47,622 nucleotides of DNA from an uncultured Lachnospiraceae bacterium (GTDB lineage Bacteria; Bacillota; Clostridia; Lachnospirales; Lachnospiraceae), in assembly GCA_947648875.1 (NCBI GenBank), contig CANSPM010000030.1, forward strand, positions 1 to 47,622. The letters are read 5' to 3'. Position 1 is the first letter of the stretch, and every line of letters starts with the position of its first letter. A model generated the notes under the pieces. It was not told the DNA's origin, did not search any database, and saw nothing but the letters and a program-made list of their open reading frames with translations. Positions 44,767 through 47,622 of the stretch are shown one piece after another. The translations under genes and the position numbers were made by a program.

Positions 44767-45954
44767 TTATCCCAGTTCCCGCAGTTGGATACGTCGGGCC
44801 ACGCTGAGTACCAGCCCAATCTCCATCATCAGAAACAGTACCGACGAGCCTCCGTAACTGATAAAGGGAAGAGAAATTCCCGTGTTGGGAATGGTGTTGG
44901 TCACCACCGCGATATTCAGGATCACCTGGATGGCTATGTGGCCCATGACCCCCACCACCAGCAGCGCTCCAAACAAATCCGGCGCGTTGTTGGCCACAAT
45001 CATCATACGCCAGAGCAGCATGATAAACATCAGGATAATCGCGATGGCTCCAAAAAGTCCCAGTTCCTCACAGATAATGGAAAAGATCATGTCGTTCTGG
45101 GCCTCGGGAATGAAATCCAGCTTCTGCATGCTCTGTCCCAGCCCCTTGCCCCATATGCCGCCGGAACCTATGGCATAGAGAGCCTGCAACGTCTGGAAGC
45201 CCTTGCCCTGGGCATATGCCTCCGGATCCCGCCAGGCCAGAATGCGTTCTCCTCTGAAGTCCAAATCTTCTATTATAGTAGTGTTAAAGATCGTCCACAC
45301 AATGCCGATTACCACTGTCGCCGCAATGAGTCCCATAATGACAAATCTCTTATAATCCGGAGTTGCCACAAAAATCATCAGCATTGCGATACCCAGAATG
45401 ATAATGGCGGAACTCAAGTTATCCGTGACCTGCCATACCGCCAGGGAATGGGGAAGGGACATGGCAATCAGCACCGTCAGTCCCTTGGCGGTGCGCAGCT
45501 TTTTTCCCATAAGACACACCATATTAGCCAGAAACAGGATCATACAGACCTTTGCCACCTCCGCAGGCTGGATATTGAAAGCAGTACCGGGAATCCCCAC
45601 CCATCTCTTTGCGCCGTGGGAGGCCACGCCCAGCGGCGTCCAGACCAGAAAGATCATGCCAAAGGACACAAAATAGGCCAGGGTACTGAAACGCCTCCAG
45701 AATCGATACGGAATATTCGCCATCACAATCATGACCACCAACCCCAGAATATCCGCCGTCAACTGTCTGCGCAGATAGTGGGTCCCGCTGCCGAAATCCT
45801 GCCGGGCCTCATAGGAACTGGCGGAGTAAACCATAACCAGCCCAAACCCCATCAAAAACAATACGATGAACAACAGGCTGTAGTCGAAAAAATATTCGGT
45901 CTGCTCTTTTTTTCTCTTCCTTCTGTCTCTGCTTCCCCTGCTTCTATCTTCCAC
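44767..45954 (-). CDS. ftsW: Peptidoglycan glycosyltransferase FtsW (SEDS family)
   Basis: 395 aa, about ten transmembrane helices. SEDS proteins polymerise lipid II with a partner penicillin-binding protein. It contains FGLVMVYSASSYEA near the first helix, HGAKRWVGIPGTAFNIQPAE, VTDNLSSAIII, and GLGQSMQKLDFIPEAQNDMI before the C-terminal NTGISLPFISYGGSSVLF. The start is GTG at 45954; AAGGAG at the very end of murD serves as ribosome binding site 7 bases upstream, so murD and ftsW are tightly coupled. SpoVE, a sporulation paralogue, has the same motifs; the murD neighbourhood fits either name. Confidence 0.92.
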   Translation of the reverse strand: MEDRSRGSRDRRKRKKEQTEYFFDYSLLFIVLFLMGFGLVMVYSASSYEARQDFGSGTHYLRRQLTADILGLVVMIVMANIPYRFWRRFSTLAYFVSFGMIFLVWTPLGVASHGAKRWVGIPGTAFNIQPAEVAKVCMILFLANMVCLMGKKLRTAKGLTVLIAMSLPHSLAVWQVTDNLSSAIIILGIAMLMIFVATPDYKRFVIMGLIAATVVIGIVWTIFNTTIIEDLDFRGERILAWRDPEAYAQGKGFQTLQALYAIGSGGIWGKGLGQSMQKLDFIPEAQNDMIFSIICEELGLFGAIAIILMFIMLLWRMMIVANNAPDLFGALLVVGVMGHIAIQVILNIAVVTNTIPNTGISLPFISYGGSSVLFLMMEIGLVLSVARRIQLRELG

Positions 45955-45958
45955 ACAC

Positions 45959-47326
45959 TTACTCCTTGAGTCCGTTTACATATTCCTTAAACACCTGCCC
46001 CCGCACCTCATAGTTGGGAAACATCCCCCAGCTGGCACAGGCCGGGGAGAGCAGCACTGCGTCGCCTTCCTGGGCCAGCCGGGTACACAGCCTCATACAC
46101 TCCTCAAAGGAATCCGCCATTTGAATACGCTCAAAACCGTGGGCCCGGGCACAGGCCGCAATCTTCTCTCTGGTCTGCCCCACCAGCACCAGCCATTTTA
46201 CCTTGCCCTCAAAATTCTCGATCCATTTGTCGTACACACTCTCTTTGTCAAAACCGCCTCCGATCAGAACCGTGGGACGGCTCATGGCTCTGATGCCCTG
46301 TATGGCGGCATCGGGATTGGTCCCCTTGGAGTCATTATAGTAAGCCACGCCGCCTTTGGTTGCCACATATTCTATACGGTGTTCCACGGCATGAAAATCC
46401 CTTACAACCCGCAGAATAGTCGCCATGGGTACCTCCAGCCCCCTGGCGACGGCGATGGCCGCCATCACATTCTCCGCGTTACAGATGCCCACCAGATTCA
46501 TGTCTCTGTGTATATTCAGCAGCGGTTTTGCCTGCCCCCCCTCTGCCAGGAAGATCTCTTCCCCTTTCAGGAAGTAACCATCCGAAAGGACCCTTGCGGA
46601 AGAGAAATACACCACTCTGGCCGGACAGCGATCACCGAAATCCCTGGTGTAGGCATTCTCGTAGTTCAACACGCAGATTTCTTCCCGGGTCTGCCGCATG
46701 GCGATACGCTCTTTTATCTCCACATAGTTTTCCATGGTATGATGGCGGTTTAAGTGGTCTGGTGTGACGTTCAGAATTGCGGATACTCTGGGGCGGAAGG
46801 TGTCCACCGTCTCCAGCTGGAAGCTGCTCAGTTCTCCCACCGTCACCGTATCCGGAGCGGTTTTCTCCGCGTCCAGCGTATAAGGATTCCCGATATTGCC
46901 CACCACAAATACCTTTTCCGCCCCCAGATGCGCTTTCATGATCTCCCCCACCAAAGTAGTGGTGGTAGTCTTGCCGTTGGTGCCGGTGATCGCCGCCACC
47001 CTGCCCCGCTCCGCCAGAAATCCCAGTTCAATCTCCCCGATCACCCGGGTTCCCCGGGCTCTCAGCTCCTGCACCAGAGGAATGTCTGTAGGCACGCCGG
47101 GGCTTAACACCGCCACCTTGATCCGGGATAAAAGTTCCTCCGGCAGCTGCCGCGCATAACACTCCGCCTGTACGCCCCGGGGGACTTTTGCCTCCAGTTC
47201 CTCCTGCGTGATCTTGTCGCCGCCATCGTAGAGCAGGATATCCGCTCCCATATGTCCCAGCATGGACATTGCGCCCACACCACTGATACCGGACCCTATG
47301 ACCAAACACTTTTGTCCCTCAAACAT
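45959..47326 (-). CDS. murD: UDP-N-acetylmuramoylalanine-D-glutamate ligase
   Basis: Adds D-glutamate to UDP-MurNAc-L-Ala with ATP, in the cytoplasm. It is 455 aa. A Rossmann-like N-terminal domain (QKCLVIGSGISGVGAMSML) is followed by the ATP-binding P-loop AAITGTNGKTTTTTLVGEIM, NVTPDHLNRHHTMENYVEIK, and the C-terminal ligase domain with EHRIEYVATKGGVAYYNDSK and GTNPDAAIQGIRAM. GGAGG lies 7 bases before the ATG at 47326. Upstream is a 102-bp tandem repeat instead of the expected short spacer to mraY. ftsW follows after 4 bases. Confidence 0.96.
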   Translation of the reverse strand: MFEGQKCLVIGSGISGVGAMSMLGHMGADILLYDGGDKITQEELEAKVPRGVQAECYARQLPEELLSRIKVAVLSPGVPTDIPLVQELRARGTRVIGEIELGFLAERGRVAAITGTNGKTTTTTLVGEIMKAHLGAEKVFVVGNIGNPYTLDAEKTAPDTVTVGELSSFQLETVDTFRPRVSAILNVTPDHLNRHHTMENYVEIKERIAMRQTREEICVLNYENAYTRDFGDRCPARVVYFSSARVLSDGYFLKGEEIFLAEGGQAKPLLNIHRDMNLVGICNAENVMAAIAVARGLEVPMATILRVVRDFHAVEHRIEYVATKGGVAYYNDSKGTNPDAAIQGIRAMSRPTVLIGGGFDKESVYDKWIENFEGKVKWLVLVGQTREKIAACARAHGFERIQMADSFEECMRLCTRLAQEGDAVLLSPACASWGMFPNYEVRGQVFKEYVNGLKE

Positions 47327-47344
47327 CTCGACATCCTCCTATTT

Positions 47345-47622
47345 AAGTTCCGCATACTCCCTTCCGGTGCTCATTTCCCGTGATGCACATCCGGCCGCTT
47401 CTGGCGTCCGTATGTTCATCAGCGCACCGTCCGGGATTATGCTGTCAAGTTCCGCATACTCCCTCCCGGTGCTCATTTCCCGTGATGCACATCCGGCCGC
47501 TTCTGGCGTCCGTATGTTCATCAGCGCACCGTCCGGGATTATGCTGTCAAGTTCCGCATACTCCCTCCCGGTGCTCATTTCCCGTGATGCACATCCGGCC
47601 GCTTCTGGCGTCCGTATGTTCA
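47345..47622. repeat. 102-bp tandem repeat upstream of murD, reaching the window edge
   Basis: Units begin at 47345, 47447 and 47549; the third is cut off by the window end. They are identical except for one base in the first unit (CTTCC for CTCCC), which would be synonymous in the minus-strand reading frame. 102 bp is 34 codons, and that frame stays open across the array: MSTGREYAELDSIIPDGALM followed by NIRTPEAAGCASRE, ending ELK-stop at 47339 next to the murD ribosome binding site. A ribosome binding site within the unit (GGGAGGGAG) is not well placed for its ATG. Whether it is coding, perhaps the tail of the preceding gene, cannot be told from here. Confidence 0.92.

Noticed and set aside
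44704..45969. A 421-codon plus-strand reading frame
   Set aside because: Shadow of ftsW on the other strand; composition dominated by His, Gln and Asn, and no recognisable domain.

Overview
The window reads as a chromosomal segment of an endospore-forming, anaerobic Clostridia species, most likely a Lachnospiraceae member. The reasons are the sporulation genes (spoIIGA, sigE, sigG, a SpoIID-domain protein, ylmC), a T-box in front of pheS, the DUF5688 protein, the ATP-type PEP carboxykinase and the strong AGGAGG ribosome binding sites. Nearly every gene lies on the minus strand; only a citrate synthase gene and sigG are on the plus strand. I see no prophage, transposase, rRNA or CRISPR array.

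Layout by coordinate: 1-9.9 kb holds queA (cut by the window edge), an M18 aminopeptidase, pheT and pheS behind a T-box leader, a YihY-type membrane protein and a SpoIID-domain protein. 9.99-10.21 kb holds a structured small RNA, probably 6S, with its own promoter and terminator. 10.4-20.4 kb is metabolic: pckA, aminopeptidase P, deoC, a secreted type I pullulanase and citrate synthase. 20.5-26.5 kb is a signalling and export cassette: LytTR response regulator, 71-aa protein, GHKL kinase and two ABC half-transporters, with a LytTR-like operator in front of the transporters. 27-31.6 kb holds gdhA, a helical protein, an SH3-domain protein, tRNA-Arg(CCG) and a DUF5688 protein. 31.8-36 kb holds efp, aroQ, aroK, aroE, yqeG, nrdR and ylmC. 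36.3-41.3 kb is the sigma-factor region: sigG, a decayed lipoprotein gene, a VanZ protein, a small conserved protein, sigE and spoIIGA behind a Spo0A-type promoter. 41.3-47.3 kb is a division and wall cluster: ftsZ, divIB, murA, ftsW and murD.

The most unusual content is repeated DNA placed in functional positions. A 42-bp unit is repeated in frame inside the DNA-binding domain of the LytTR regulator. A 115-bp unit is duplicated in the pheS-pheT spacer, and a 102-bp (34-codon) unit is repeated just upstream of murD. A short element related to the 115-bp unit recurs directly upstream of the ribosome binding sites of pheT, aroQ, the DUF5688 gene and probably the 28.7-kb gene. Two similar 35-bp hairpins lie 10 kb apart. 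tRNA-Arg is enclosed by a perfect 15-bp inverted repeat that starts about at its transcription start.

The genes fit a fermentative spore former that can use glucan (pullulanase), moves carbon between PEP and oxaloacetate and through citrate, assimilates ammonium by GDH and makes its own chorismate precursors. All functions are inferred from sequence motifs read by eye; no database search was run.
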